A DNA stretch of 34,275 bases, taken from an archaeon (lineage in GTDB: Archaea > Thermoproteota > Nitrososphaeria > Conexivisphaerales > DTJL01). Of this stretch, positions 16,862 through 25,544 are shown piece after piece. The stretch covers positions 1-34,275 of the forward strand of contig JAKAPW010000008.1 in NCBI GenBank assembly GCA_021811935.1. The letters are read 5' to 3'. The first letter of the stretch is position 1; each line of letters starts with the position of its first letter. Position numbers and translations under genes: made by a program. A model generated the notes under the pieces. The model was not told the origin of the DNA, searched no databases, and was given only the letters and a program-made list of their open reading frames with translations.

Positions 16862-17320
16862 ATGGATAAGAAGGTCTCCGACTCCGCCACCACGATGGTC
16901 AGGCTGATGATGCCGCCCGACGCCAACCCGTACGGCAACGTCTTCGGCGGGACCATAATGAAGCTCATGGACGAAATATCGGCGGTGGTCGCCCTCCGGC
17001 ACGCCAGGTGCAACGTCGTGACCGCCTCCATAGACAGGATGAACTTCTTCGCCCCCGTATACGTGGGGGACCTGCTGACGCTGAAGGCCTCCGTGAACTA
17101 CGTCGGGACCACGTCCATGGAGATAGGGGTCCGGATAGAGGCAGAGGACGCCGAGACGGGCAGGTCGAAACACACGGGGTCCTGCTACCTCACCTACGTG
17201 GCACTGGACAAGGACGGGAAGCCCGCCCCCCTCCCCAAGGTCGTGCCGGAGACCCCGGAGGAGAAGAGGAGGTGGGACGAAGCCCTCGCAAGGAAGAGGT
17301 CGAGGGAGGCGCCCGCCTAG
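16862..17320 (+). CDS. Hotdog-fold acyl-CoA thioesterase (YciA/BFIT type)
   Basis: RLMMPPDANPYGNVFGGTIMKLMDEISAVVALRHARCNVVTASIDRMNFFAPVYVGDLL. Confidence 0.93.
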   Translation: MDKKVSDSATTMVRLMMPPDANPYGNVFGGTIMKLMDEISAVVALRHARCNVVTASIDRMNFFAPVYVGDLLTLKASVNYVGTTSMEIGVRIEAEDAETGRSKHTGSCYLTYVALDKDGKPAPLPKVVPETPEEKRRWDEALARKRSREAPA

Positions 17321-17679
17321 GCCCGGCTCCTGAGAAGGCTGACGGACGCCAGCGCTATGACCACGACCTGCAGCGCCGAGCCGACCACGAAGGTGGCCTC
17401 CGCCAGCACGTCCCCCGACCGGGCGAAGGCATAGTGCTCCGGCTGCGGGAGGGAGACCGCCAGGACGAGCAGCGCCAGGACCAGGGCGAGCGCGTACCCG
17501 GACCGCCTGCCCTTGACGACGGCCGCCGCCGCGGCCACGTAGGCCAGCCAGCCGGCCAGGAGCGAATAGAGAAGCCATGACGGGACCGCACCGTAGACCT
17601 GCGCCAGCAGGAGCGGCCCCAGGGCCACGGTGGCGTATATCGCAGCGTCGAGCGGCTTCTTGAGCTTCGAGGAGGGCAC
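17317..17679 (-). CDS. Hypothetical membrane protein (about 4 TM helices)
   Basis: LDAAIYATVALGPLLLAQVYG...LLYSLLAGWLAYVAAAAAVV...YALALVLALLVLAVSL; start uncertain (ORF open to 17745). Confidence 0.55.
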   Translation of the reverse strand: MPSSKLKKPLDAAIYATVALGPLLLAQVYGAVPSWLLYSLLAGWLAYVAAAAAVVKGRRSGYALALVLALLVLAVSLPQPEHYAFARSGDVLAEATFVVGSALQVVVIALASVSLLRSRA

Positions 17680-17754
17680 GGGCTGTCCAGGCGGGGACGC
17701 CCTGATATCGTTTTCGGGCTCGACTTTTAAACGGGCGGGCTCCAAGAAGCGGGC

Positions 17755-19611
17755 GTGCCGAAGATCCTCGTCATGGTCAAGATGGTCCCGGACGTCTCCG
17801 CGCTGCGGTTCGACTCCCTCGAAAGGAGGCTCGTCAGGTCGGGGGTGAAGAGCTACATGAACCCGTACGACAAGAAGGCCGTCGAGGAGGCGTTACGGAT
17901 CAGGGAGAGGGAGGGAGGGGTCGTGTCTGCGGTGAGCATGGGCCCCCCGCAGGCCGAGGAGGTGCTCAGGGAAGGGTTGGCCATGGGCTGCGACGGCGCC
18001 TACCTGCTCACCGACCCCGCCTTCGCCGGGTCGGACACGCTGGCCACGGCCTCCGCGCTGGCCCTGGCGTGCAGGAAGGCCGGGTTCGACATCGTGCTGG
18101 CGGGCAGGTCAAGCGTCGACGCCGAGACCTCCCAGCTCGTCCCCGAAGTGGCGGAGCTCCTGGGGGCGAGCCTAGTGACGGCCGTTCGGAGGATGGAGCG
18201 CGTCGGGGAGGGGCGGTACGCGGTGGAGCGGGAGGACGAGGGCGGGACGGAGAGTTTCGAGGTCGCGGTCCCCTTCGTGGCCAGCGTCAGCGAGAAGATA
18301 AACAAGGCGCGGGCACCTACGCCCGAAGGAAAGGCAGCGGCTGCGAGGGCCGGCGTCACCCTCTGGTCCGCGGACGACCTGTCGCAGGACGCTTCCCTCT
18401 TCGGCGCGGCCGGCTCTCCCACCGTGGTCAGATCCCTCCACGATTCGTCGTACGAAAGGAAGCCGGCCATATTCCGCTCCGCCGACGTCGAGGAAGCGGT
18501 CTCCAGGGTGAGGGCGCTGCTCTCCTCCAAGGAGCGGCAGGTGCCCCCCGCCCCGGCCGGGTCCGCGGGCGGGAGGCAGGGATGGAGCGTCTTCGTGGAG
18601 GGGGAGGCGGAGACGCGGACCGCCCTGGAGGTCCTTGGCAGGCTCGGGTCGCTCGGCATGCACCCTGTGGCCGTCATCGTGGCCGGCTCCCTCGACGGGC
18701 GGGTGGCGAAGCTGGCCTTCGAAGCGGGGGCGGCGGACGTGCTCCACGTGCAGCTCGAAGCGGACAGCTCGTGGTCCTCCGCCGCCCGCGCCGCCGCCGT
18801 GTCGGAGGCCATCGCGGCCAAGGAGCCGGCCGCCGTCTTCTTCCCGTCCACCGTGAGAGGGAGGGAAGTGGCCGGCAGGGTGGCGGCGCGGCTGCGGCTC
18901 GGGCTGACGGGGGACGCGGTGGACCTGCTCGTCGGGGGCGGCGGGGAGCTCGTCCAGGTGAAGCCCGCGTTCGGCGGGAACATAATGGCCGAGATAGTCT
19001 CCAGGACGGAGCCCCAGATGGCGACCGTCAGGCCCGGGGTCTTCCCGCTGGCCGGTAACGCCTCGGACGTCGGGAAGGTGTCGACCTACGCGCCGAGCGC
19101 CAGGCAGTCGGAAGGGCTCAGGCACCTGGGCAGGACGGACGTCCCGGCCGGGCCGTTCGGCGACCTGGACAGGGCACCCGCGGTCTTCTGTGGAGGGCAG
19201 GGGCTGGGCTCCCAGGAGGGCTTCCTGTCCTTCGCCAGGTATGCGCTCGGGCTGGGGGCGTCGGTCGCCGCGACCAGGAAGGTGGTCGACCTGGGCTGGG
19301 CCCCCCAGAGCCTGCAGGTCGGGCTGACAGGCAGGTCGGTGTCCCCCGAACTGTACGTCTCCGTCGCCGTGTCAGGGGCCGCCAACCATGTGGTGGGGGT
19401 CAGGCGGAGCAGGGTGATATTCTCCATCAACAGCGACCCAAATGCCTTCATATTCAGGCACTGCGACGTCGGGCTGGTCGCCGACTACAGGGAGGTCCTC
19501 CCGTCGCTGGCCGACGGCCTCGGGGCGGCGGTCAGGGAAGCCTCGGGCGGCCGGGGAACGCCAGACACGTTTAAACGCCTGTCCGGGGGAGAAGCCGAGG
19601 CGACGGGCTGA
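17755..19611 (+). CDS. Fused electron transfer flavoprotein, beta-alpha (EtfBA)
   Basis: N-terminal EtfB (ILVMVKMVPDVSALRFD...NPYDKKAVEEALRI...GRSSVDAETSQLVPEVAELLG) and C-terminal EtfA (VGLTGRSVSPELYVSVAVSGAANHVVGVRRSRVIFSINSDPNAFIFRHCDVGLVADYREVLPSL) in one frame; GTG start. Confidence 0.95.
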   Translation: MPKILVMVKMVPDVSALRFDSLERRLVRSGVKSYMNPYDKKAVEEALRIREREGGVVSAVSMGPPQAEEVLREGLAMGCDGAYLLTDPAFAGSDTLATASALALACRKAGFDIVLAGRSSVDAETSQLVPEVAELLGASLVTAVRRMERVGEGRYAVEREDEGGTESFEVAVPFVASVSEKINKARAPTPEGKAAAARAGVTLWSADDLSQDASLFGAAGSPTVVRSLHDSSYERKPAIFRSADVEEAVSRVRALLSSKERQVPPAPAGSAGGRQGWSVFVEGEAETRTALEVLGRLGSLGMHPVAVIVAGSLDGRVAKLAFEAGAADVLHVQLEADSSWSSAARAAAVSEAIAAKEPAAVFFPSTVRGREVAGRVAARLRLGLTGDAVDLLVGGGGELVQVKPAFGGNIMAEIVSRTEPQMATVRPGVFPLAGNASDVGKVSTYAPSARQSEGLRHLGRTDVPAGPFGDLDRAPAVFCGGQGLGSQEGFLSFARYALGLGASVAATRKVVDLGWAPQSLQVGLTGRSVSPELYVSVAVSGAANHVVGVRRSRVIFSINSDPNAFIFRHCDVGLVADYREVLPSLADGLGAAVREASGGRGTPDTFKRLSGGEAEATG

Positions 19612-19639
19612 TCGTTTGTCGGAGAAAAGGGCGGCCGGG

Positions 19640-20134
19640 ATGGAGAGGCAGGAGGAGACCAGGCGCAGGGTGGAGAGGGCCGAGGACTTCGACGCGCTCT
19701 TCGAGCTGGTCAAGGAGGTGGTGGAAAGGGAGATCCGGGAGCACAGGGCGGGGCTCTCTCTGCTGCTCACCGACATGCCCCCCTACGTGGGCGCCTACCA
19801 CCCCTTCGGCTCGAACGCGATAGTGGTCAACAGGTCGCTGGTCAACGCGCTGCGCAAGGAGGTGACCGACCCGAGGGAGCTGAACTCGTTCATATTCACG
19901 CTGCTCATGCACGAGTACCTCCACAGCATGGGCCACCTGGACGACGCCGAAGTGCGGAGGATGGTCTCCAACATCTGCGGCAGGGCGCTGGGCGAGTCGC
20001 ACATGACGGTGAAGATGTCGAGCGCCGACTGGCTGGGCAGGTACCCCGGCCTCTCCTCGTTGAAGGACGCCTTCTCAGACTCCTTCGAGTCCGTCACGAA
20101 GTTCGACAGCTCGAGCAAGAGCTACATGGGCTGA
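19640..20134 (+). CDS. Predicted zinc metallopeptidase with HExxHxxGxxD motif
   Basis: FTLLMHEYLHSMGHLDDAEVRRM; in-frame TTG at 19616 is an alternative start. Confidence 0.75.
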   Translation: MERQEETRRRVERAEDFDALFELVKEVVEREIREHRAGLSLLLTDMPPYVGAYHPFGSNAIVVNRSLVNALRKEVTDPRELNSFIFTLLMHEYLHSMGHLDDAEVRRMVSNICGRALGESHMTVKMSSADWLGRYPGLSSLKDAFSDSFESVTKFDSSSKSYMG

Positions 20135-21144
20135 CGGGCGGCCTCCCTCCTCATCGAGCGGGCTATGGTCATGTCCACCACCGCCTCGCAGATGTCGGCC
20201 GCGTAGTCGGACACCCTCCATATGTGCTCCATCACGAGCCCGGTGGCCGGCCCCTTCCTCTCCCTCCCCGCCTTGACCCCCTCGTGCTCCATCAGCGCCT
20301 CCTCCGCCCGCCTCCCGTCGAACCTGAAGAACGAGGATATCGCGTTCTCGTATTCCGCGCTCACCTGCCCCGCCTCGTCCCTTACGAGCCCGGACTCCTC
20401 CGGCGTCAGCGCCGCGCCGGCGAGGGCCATCTCCGCTATGGACACCGCATGGTCCGCTATCCTCTCGACGCTCTTCACTATCGTCTTGGCCATCATCGCC
20501 TCCGACCTGTACAGGAGGCCCGTGTCCTTCAGCATGGAGGCGCTGTCGGCCGCCTGGTTGAGTATCCTCACCGAATAGAAGTGGAACCTGTCGACGTCGT
20601 CGTCCGTCCCGGTGACGGAGACCGCCTCCTCCCTGTCGCCGGACAGCAGCGAGGAGACGGCCTCCTGGAGCATGTTGGACGATATGAAGTACATCCTCCT
20701 CACGAGCGTCATGATGTCCGTCCGCGGCCTGGCGACCAGCGCCTGGAAAGTGAGCTCCTTGAGGCTGTCCTCTATCACCTCGAGCCCGATGGTCCTCCTC
20801 GCTATCTTCTGCCTGAGGTCTTCCTTGAAGGGGACGCCGAGCCTGCCTCCCTTCGGGAGGACCCTGATCACTTCGCACCCGGCGAGGTACGCGGACACCA
20901 CCCTCCTCGCGACCGTCTCGACGGGCTCCCCCGATTCGATCAGGTCCATCTGGTGGCCCGGCGGGGTGCCCGCCTTCAACGGCATGATCCTCAGCGCCTC
21001 TCCGTCCTCCTGGACGACCAGGGAGTCCTGCGGGTGCAGCCCCGCGGCCTCCACCCACGACTTCGGGAGGTTGACCGAATAGGAAGACTTGCCCGTGTAC
21101 TGGAGCTTCCTCACGCTCCCTTCCTGAGTGTCCATATGGTTCAT
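20122..21144 (-). CDS. AbrB-PhoU domain phosphate-uptake-type regulator
   Basis: N-terminal RKLQYTGKSSYSVNLPKSWVEAAGL (AbrB-like) plus PhoU helices (SVERIADHAVSIAEMAL, HIWRVSDYAADICEAVVDMTIA); TATA 'agtatatatt' about 22 nt upstream of ATG 21144. Confidence 0.9.
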   Translation of the reverse strand: MNHMDTQEGSVRKLQYTGKSSYSVNLPKSWVEAAGLHPQDSLVVQEDGEALRIMPLKAGTPPGHQMDLIESGEPVETVARRVVSAYLAGCEVIRVLPKGGRLGVPFKEDLRQKIARRTIGLEVIEDSLKELTFQALVARPRTDIMTLVRRMYFISSNMLQEAVSSLLSGDREEAVSVTGTDDDVDRFHFYSVRILNQAADSASMLKDTGLLYRSEAMMAKTIVKSVERIADHAVSIAEMALAGAALTPEESGLVRDEAGQVSAEYENAISSFFRFDGRRAEEALMEHEGVKAGRERKGPATGLVMEHIWRVSDYAADICEAVVDMTIARSMRREAARQPM

Positions 21145-21211
21145 GGCGAAGCATACGCACAATATATACTATCCCACCTTAAATAATCACGGCGGACAGG
21201 CCGTCCGAAGG

Positions 21212-22540
21212 ATGCCAGGCAAGTACTCCGTGCTCTCCGTCACCACGCTCGGCTCCCTGATGGCCGCGATAGACTCCACGGTGGTCTTCCTGGCCATACC
21301 CGCCATGGGGAGGTTCTTCGGCGCGGGCGTATCCTTTCTCTCCCTGGTGGTGGTCGCGTACCTCGTCACGTCCACCTCCACCATGATACCGGGCGGGAAC
21401 CTCGCCACGAAGTATGGCAAGAAGTCCTTCTACATGCTCGGCTTCGCCCTGTTCACGCTCTCCTCCGCGCTGATAGCCGCGTCGCCGGACATACTCTTCG
21501 TCATAGCCTTCAGGGCGCTGGAGGGGGTGGGCGCCGGGCTTCTCTCCACCTCGACGATCCCCATACTGCTCGACGTCTTTCCGCCGGGCGAGCGGGGGAG
21601 GGCAGTGGGGATAAACTCGGTATCGTGGGCCGTCGGCGCGCTGGCCGGCCCGGTCCTCGGCGGGCTGCTCGTGTCGTTCGACTGGAGGTACATCTTCCTG
21701 ATCAACGTCCCCATAGGGCTCTTCGCGCTGGCCGCCGGCTACTCCAGGATACCCAGGGACGAAGGGAAGCCGGGCGTCGACGTGGACCTGTACAGCATGG
21801 CGGGCCTCCTCATCTTCCTTGTCCCCCTGATCATGGGCATATCCTTCCTTTACCTGCCCTGGCTGTTCTTCGCGCTGGCCGCGCTCCCCGTCTTCCTGGT
21901 CGTGGAGCACAGGCGGCCGCTCATACCCCGCGCCCTGATCAGGAACGCGCGGTACGACTACATAATGTGCGCGTCGACGCTGCAGGCGATGGCCTTCTTC
22001 GGCACCACGTATTCGCTGAGCGTCTACCTGCAGGACGACCTGGGGGTCAAGCCGCTGCTGGCCGGGCTGCTGCTCGCCTCCTACCCCGTCGCGTCGCTGC
22101 TGGCGAACCCCCTGGGGGGCTATCTGCTGGACAGGACCCGCCGCGGAGCGGCCATCATGGCCGGCGGGCTGCTCCTCCAGGGCGGGTCGCTGGCCGCCCT
22201 GGCCTTCCAGCTGACCCGGTTCGACTATATGTCGGCGCTGCTCTTCCTGGCCGGCTTCGGCGGCTCCCTCTACTGGGCGTCGTCGTCTACGCTCGCCATA
22301 GACGCCAGCGGCGGGGAGCACAGGTCCCTGGCCAGCGGCGCCCTGTTCACGGTGAGGAACATCGCCCTGATCATATCCATCTCCGCCTTCCCGGTCTTCA
22401 TGGCCGCGACATCGCCCGGCGTCCTCCTGCTCCACGCGAACATCCACATCCAGGACGCGGTCATGTACTACCTGCTGACCGCCGGGACGCTGTCCTGCCT
22501 GTCCGCGGCGTTCATGCTGCCCTACCGGATGGCACCGTAG
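21212..22540 (+). CDS. MFS transporter (DHA2/EmrB-like)
   Basis: TTLGSLMAAIDSTVVFLAIPAM, LATKYGKKSFYMLGFALFTLSSAL, FRALEGVGAGLL, PPGERGRAVGINSVSWAVGALAGPVLGGLL; TATA 'ttaaataat' about 28 nt upstream. Confidence 0.92.
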   Translation: MPGKYSVLSVTTLGSLMAAIDSTVVFLAIPAMGRFFGAGVSFLSLVVVAYLVTSTSTMIPGGNLATKYGKKSFYMLGFALFTLSSALIAASPDILFVIAFRALEGVGAGLLSTSTIPILLDVFPPGERGRAVGINSVSWAVGALAGPVLGGLLVSFDWRYIFLINVPIGLFALAAGYSRIPRDEGKPGVDVDLYSMAGLLIFLVPLIMGISFLYLPWLFFALAALPVFLVVEHRRPLIPRALIRNARYDYIMCASTLQAMAFFGTTYSLSVYLQDDLGVKPLLAGLLLASYPVASLLANPLGGYLLDRTRRGAAIMAGGLLLQGGSLAALAFQLTRFDYMSALLFLAGFGGSLYWASSSTLAIDASGGEHRSLASGALFTVRNIALIISISAFPVFMAATSPGVLLLHANIHIQDAVMYYLLTAGTLSCLSAAFMLPYRMAP

Positions 22541-24588
22541 AGGCCCGGTTCCCCGACGGGGCGGGACGCGCCGTGCAGCCCTTCGAAGACGGTCTCCGCC
22601 GCCTTCCGCAGCATCCTGACGTACAGCCCCCTGTCGTAGCCGGCGGACCGGTGGTCCGCCCTGACCCTGCAGAGCGGGTTCCTGTGACCGTGGTCGGTGT
22701 AGACGAACCTTATGTCGTCGCCGACCACCACCTCCTTCCCCGAGCTCAGCAGCTGCAGCGCCGCGGAACCGTGCGCCACCCTGACCTTGTAGTCCTCCGG
22801 GGCCTTCCGCAGGCTCCTGCTGACCACGAGCCCCTCCGGCTCGGCCCTGCCCTCCTCTATCAGCCTGACGTATTCCGCCACAAGCCTCTCCGCCGCCGCG
22901 GGCCCCGGCTGGCCTTCGCCGCCCATCAGCGTCAGTATCAGCCTGGCCTGGAACTCCTTGATCAGCGGCGGGGTGTCGTCCCTCCTGAGCTCTATCCCCC
23001 GCGCCTCCACCTCCCCGTCGTAGGTCACGCCGAAGTACCTGTTCATCGCGGACGACGACTCGTCCCCGGCGAGGTTCGTGAACGCCAGGGACCTGAAGTG
23101 CCTGTCGAGCGACACGGGGAGCCCCGTCCTCCGGCCTATCTCCGACGCCAGGGCCTCGTAGTCCTGCCTGGCCGCGCCTTCCTTCTTCACGAAGAGGGAG
23201 TCCACCGCGCCGTAGACCAGCGTGTAACCATGGCACTCTGCCACCGTCTTGGCCTTCAGCATGGCCTCCCTCGACATCCTGTTTATCTCCTCGAAGGTGG
23301 CCACGTTGCCGAACCTGTTCCAGCAGCAGCCCGCTATCCCGTAGCTGCATACGAGGATCAGCTTCAGCGCGTCCAGCCTCTGCTCGCAGTACGCCCTCTC
23401 CCTGCTCCCCTTCGGCAGCCCGTCCCTGAGCTTCTTCAGCCTCATCCTCTTCTTCAGCCACGGCCCTATGACCGTGGGGATGAGGCCGGCGGGGGCGCCC
23501 GGGTCCTCCCTGGGCCTCTCATAGCTCAGGTTCCCGTTCAGCATTATGTTCGGATACTGGGAGTCGAAGTCCAGCGCCGCCACGTTGCTGTGCAGCACGC
23601 CCGTGATGGGCGTGAACGTTATCCCGCCCCTGTCCCTCTCCACCAGCTCGCGGAGCCCCCTGACCGGCTCGAAATACTCCTCCTCGGGTATGGCGTACCC
23701 GCCCTTCATCAGCTCGTAGCAGTTCCTCGAGTCTATCGTCTTGTTGCTGAGCCACTTCGCCGCCAGCCCCAGGGGGACGAAGCCGAACCTGCTCCTTTCG
23801 ACAAGCCCGGCCACCCCCCATTCCTCCGCGTCGTGCCCCATCACCCTGGCGTCTATGAATATCCGCCCGCCCCACGACCCCTGCCGCTTCACCTGCTCCC
23901 CGTCGCCCTCCCTGGGCAGCCGCTCCTGCCGTATGAGCGGGAACGTGGCGTCGCACCTGGGCAGCGCTATTATGTCGGGGTCGGCGTCCAGCACGCGGTC
24001 CGCGAGCTCCCTGCGCACCTCCTCCGGCCTTCCGGTCATCCGCCCCGCGCCGCACCTCGCCCCGGTCAGCACCCTCCTGCCCCCCTCCATCCTGTACTCC
24101 ACCTCCACGCGCATCATGCCGAACGGCGGCGGCTCCGCGGCGTCCTCCTCGTCCACCTTCCTCATCCACAGCAGCCTCCGCCCGTCGTCGGCGAAGGACA
24201 CCCTGCTCCCCGGCTCTATCCCGAGCCTGGCGAACAGGTACATCTGGACGTGCGTCAGGCTGGCGCCGTACAGCGAGGATACCAGGTGGCTCCGTTTCAG
24301 GTCTCCGACCAGCCCGTCGAACCCCTCCCCCCTGGCCTCGACCCTGACCAGCCTCTCCGCCGGCCCCCCTTCCAGCGAAGTCACCCTGCTTTCCGCCGCG
24401 GACGACACGACGGACGGGTGCTCCTGGAGCTCCTGGAGCAGCCCCCACTCCTCCGCCCAGCCCTTCGGCCTGACGTAGAAGGACGGCGCGTGCCTGTCCA
24501 GGAGCCTGACCACCCTCCCGTCGTCTCTCTTCACCCAGAGCACCGCGTCGCTCCCCTGCACGTAGACGTCCAGCAGCCAGCCTTCCAT
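22522..24588 (-). CDS. B-family DNA polymerase-like protein with degenerate exonuclease and palm motifs (PolB2/Dpo2-like)
   Basis: Motif A-like ALDFDSQYPNIM, motif B-like LKLILVCSYGIAG, motif C-like YGAVDSLFV; N-terminus EGWLLDVYVQGSDAVLW; overlaps the upstream ORF at TGATG. Confidence 0.87.
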   Translation of the reverse strand: MEGWLLDVYVQGSDAVLWVKRDDGRVVRLLDRHAPSFYVRPKGWAEEWGLLQELQEHPSVVSSAAESRVTSLEGGPAERLVRVEARGEGFDGLVGDLKRSHLVSSLYGASLTHVQMYLFARLGIEPGSRVSFADDGRRLLWMRKVDEEDAAEPPPFGMMRVEVEYRMEGGRRVLTGARCGAGRMTGRPEEVRRELADRVLDADPDIIALPRCDATFPLIRQERLPREGDGEQVKRQGSWGGRIFIDARVMGHDAEEWGVAGLVERSRFGFVPLGLAAKWLSNKTIDSRNCYELMKGGYAIPEEEYFEPVRGLRELVERDRGGITFTPITGVLHSNVAALDFDSQYPNIMLNGNLSYERPREDPGAPAGLIPTVIGPWLKKRMRLKKLRDGLPKGSRERAYCEQRLDALKLILVCSYGIAGCCWNRFGNVATFEEINRMSREAMLKAKTVAECHGYTLVYGAVDSLFVKKEGAARQDYEALASEIGRRTGLPVSLDRHFRSLAFTNLAGDESSSAMNRYFGVTYDGEVEARGIELRRDDTPPLIKEFQARLILTLMGGEGQPGPAAAERLVAEYVRLIEEGRAEPEGLVVSRSLRKAPEDYKVRVAHGSAALQLLSSGKEVVVGDDIRFVYTDHGHRNPLCRVRADHRSAGYDRGLYVRMLRKAAETVFEGLHGASRPVGEPGLYGAIR

Positions 24589-25544
24589 CAGTCGGTCCCC
24601 CCGGCGGCCCTCTCCAGCTTCTCCACCCTCTCCTTGAGCCTCTCTATCTCCAGCCTGTTCTCCACGTTCGCGGTGAGGTTCATCGCGTCCAGCGCCACGG
24701 GCAGCTGGGAGTTCGCCATCGCGGCGTGCTCCTCGTCCCACACCTTCCTCACCAGCGTTTCGAACGCGTCCCTGCGTTCCCTCCCCCTCAGCAGCGGCAG
24801 GTAGTTCTTCCTCAGCCCCTCCAGGACGGCCTGGTAGACCTGCCTGAACGACGGCGTGATCCTGCCCATCAGCGGGTCACCTGCAGCCGACACGGTCGCG
24901 TAGAGCGGCGTGGCCTTCTCCGGGTGCTTGACCAGGACGGCCTGCACCGCGCCGGGCTGCACGTCCCGAAAAAACACAGCCGTGTTGGCCAGGGCGTCCA
25001 TCCCCCTGGGCGTCTCCGCTGTCACCAGCATCGCGATGGATCGTTCGGCCGCCGTGCGCCAGAGCCTTGATACGGTCATCTCCACGGCCTTCATGGCGGC
25101 GCGCCTGTCCCCCGCGTCCTGGACGAACCTGGTCGCGCCGTGCACCACTATGAGCCTGGTGTCGTCCCTCCCTTCTATGCACAGGGCCAGCTCCTCGGCC
25201 GCCTTGGGCTGCCTGTACTGGTTGTACGCCGCCGCGAAATACACCCTTTCGAACACGACCATCGGGTCCATCCCCTCTTCCTTCGCGCACCCGGCTATCC
25301 TGTTGGTGTGCAGCAGCGTCTTCGCCGTGTGGTAGTTCGTGTTGTTCATGTACGCCACGGAGCCGGCCCTGCACCCCCTCACTATGACCCTGTGGACGAG
25401 CTCGTCGAGCATGCCCGACCTGCCGTAGAACAGGCAGAGTCCCCGTATCCCGCCGGTGAGCGCGTCCAGCCCGTCGAACCCGGTGTCCACCGCGGCGCCG
25501 CAGTCGACCATCTCCGACGCCTGGACGAGCGATACCTCTTTCAT
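24588..25544 (-). CDS. RecA/RadA-fold paralogue with degenerate Walker A and B
   Basis: TGFDGLDALTGGIRGLCLFYGRSGMLDELVHRVI and DDTRLIVVHGATRFVQD where RadA has GxxGxGKT and LVVVDS; 4-nt ATGA overlap with radA. Confidence 0.75.
   Translation of the reverse strand: MKEVSLVQASEMVDCGAAVDTGFDGLDALTGGIRGLCLFYGRSGMLDELVHRVIVRGCRAGSVAYMNNTNYHTAKTLLHTNRIAGCAKEEGMDPMVVFERVYFAAAYNQYRQPKAAEELALCIEGRDDTRLIVVHGATRFVQDAGDRRAAMKAVEMTVSRLWRTAAERSIAMLVTAETPRGMDALANTAVFFRDVQPGAVQAVLVKHPEKATPLYATVSAAGDPLMGRITPSFRQVYQAVLEGLRKNYLPLLRGRERRDAFETLVRKVWDEEHAAMANSQLPVALDAMNLTANVENRLEIERLKERVEKLERAAGGTD

Noticed and set aside
21625-24804. 1059-aa plus-strand ORF (also 21179..23461 minus, 760 aa)
   Set aside because: Very Arg/Pro/Gly/His-rich shadow frames opposite clear MFS and PolB-like genes; typical spurious long ORFs in GC-rich DNA.
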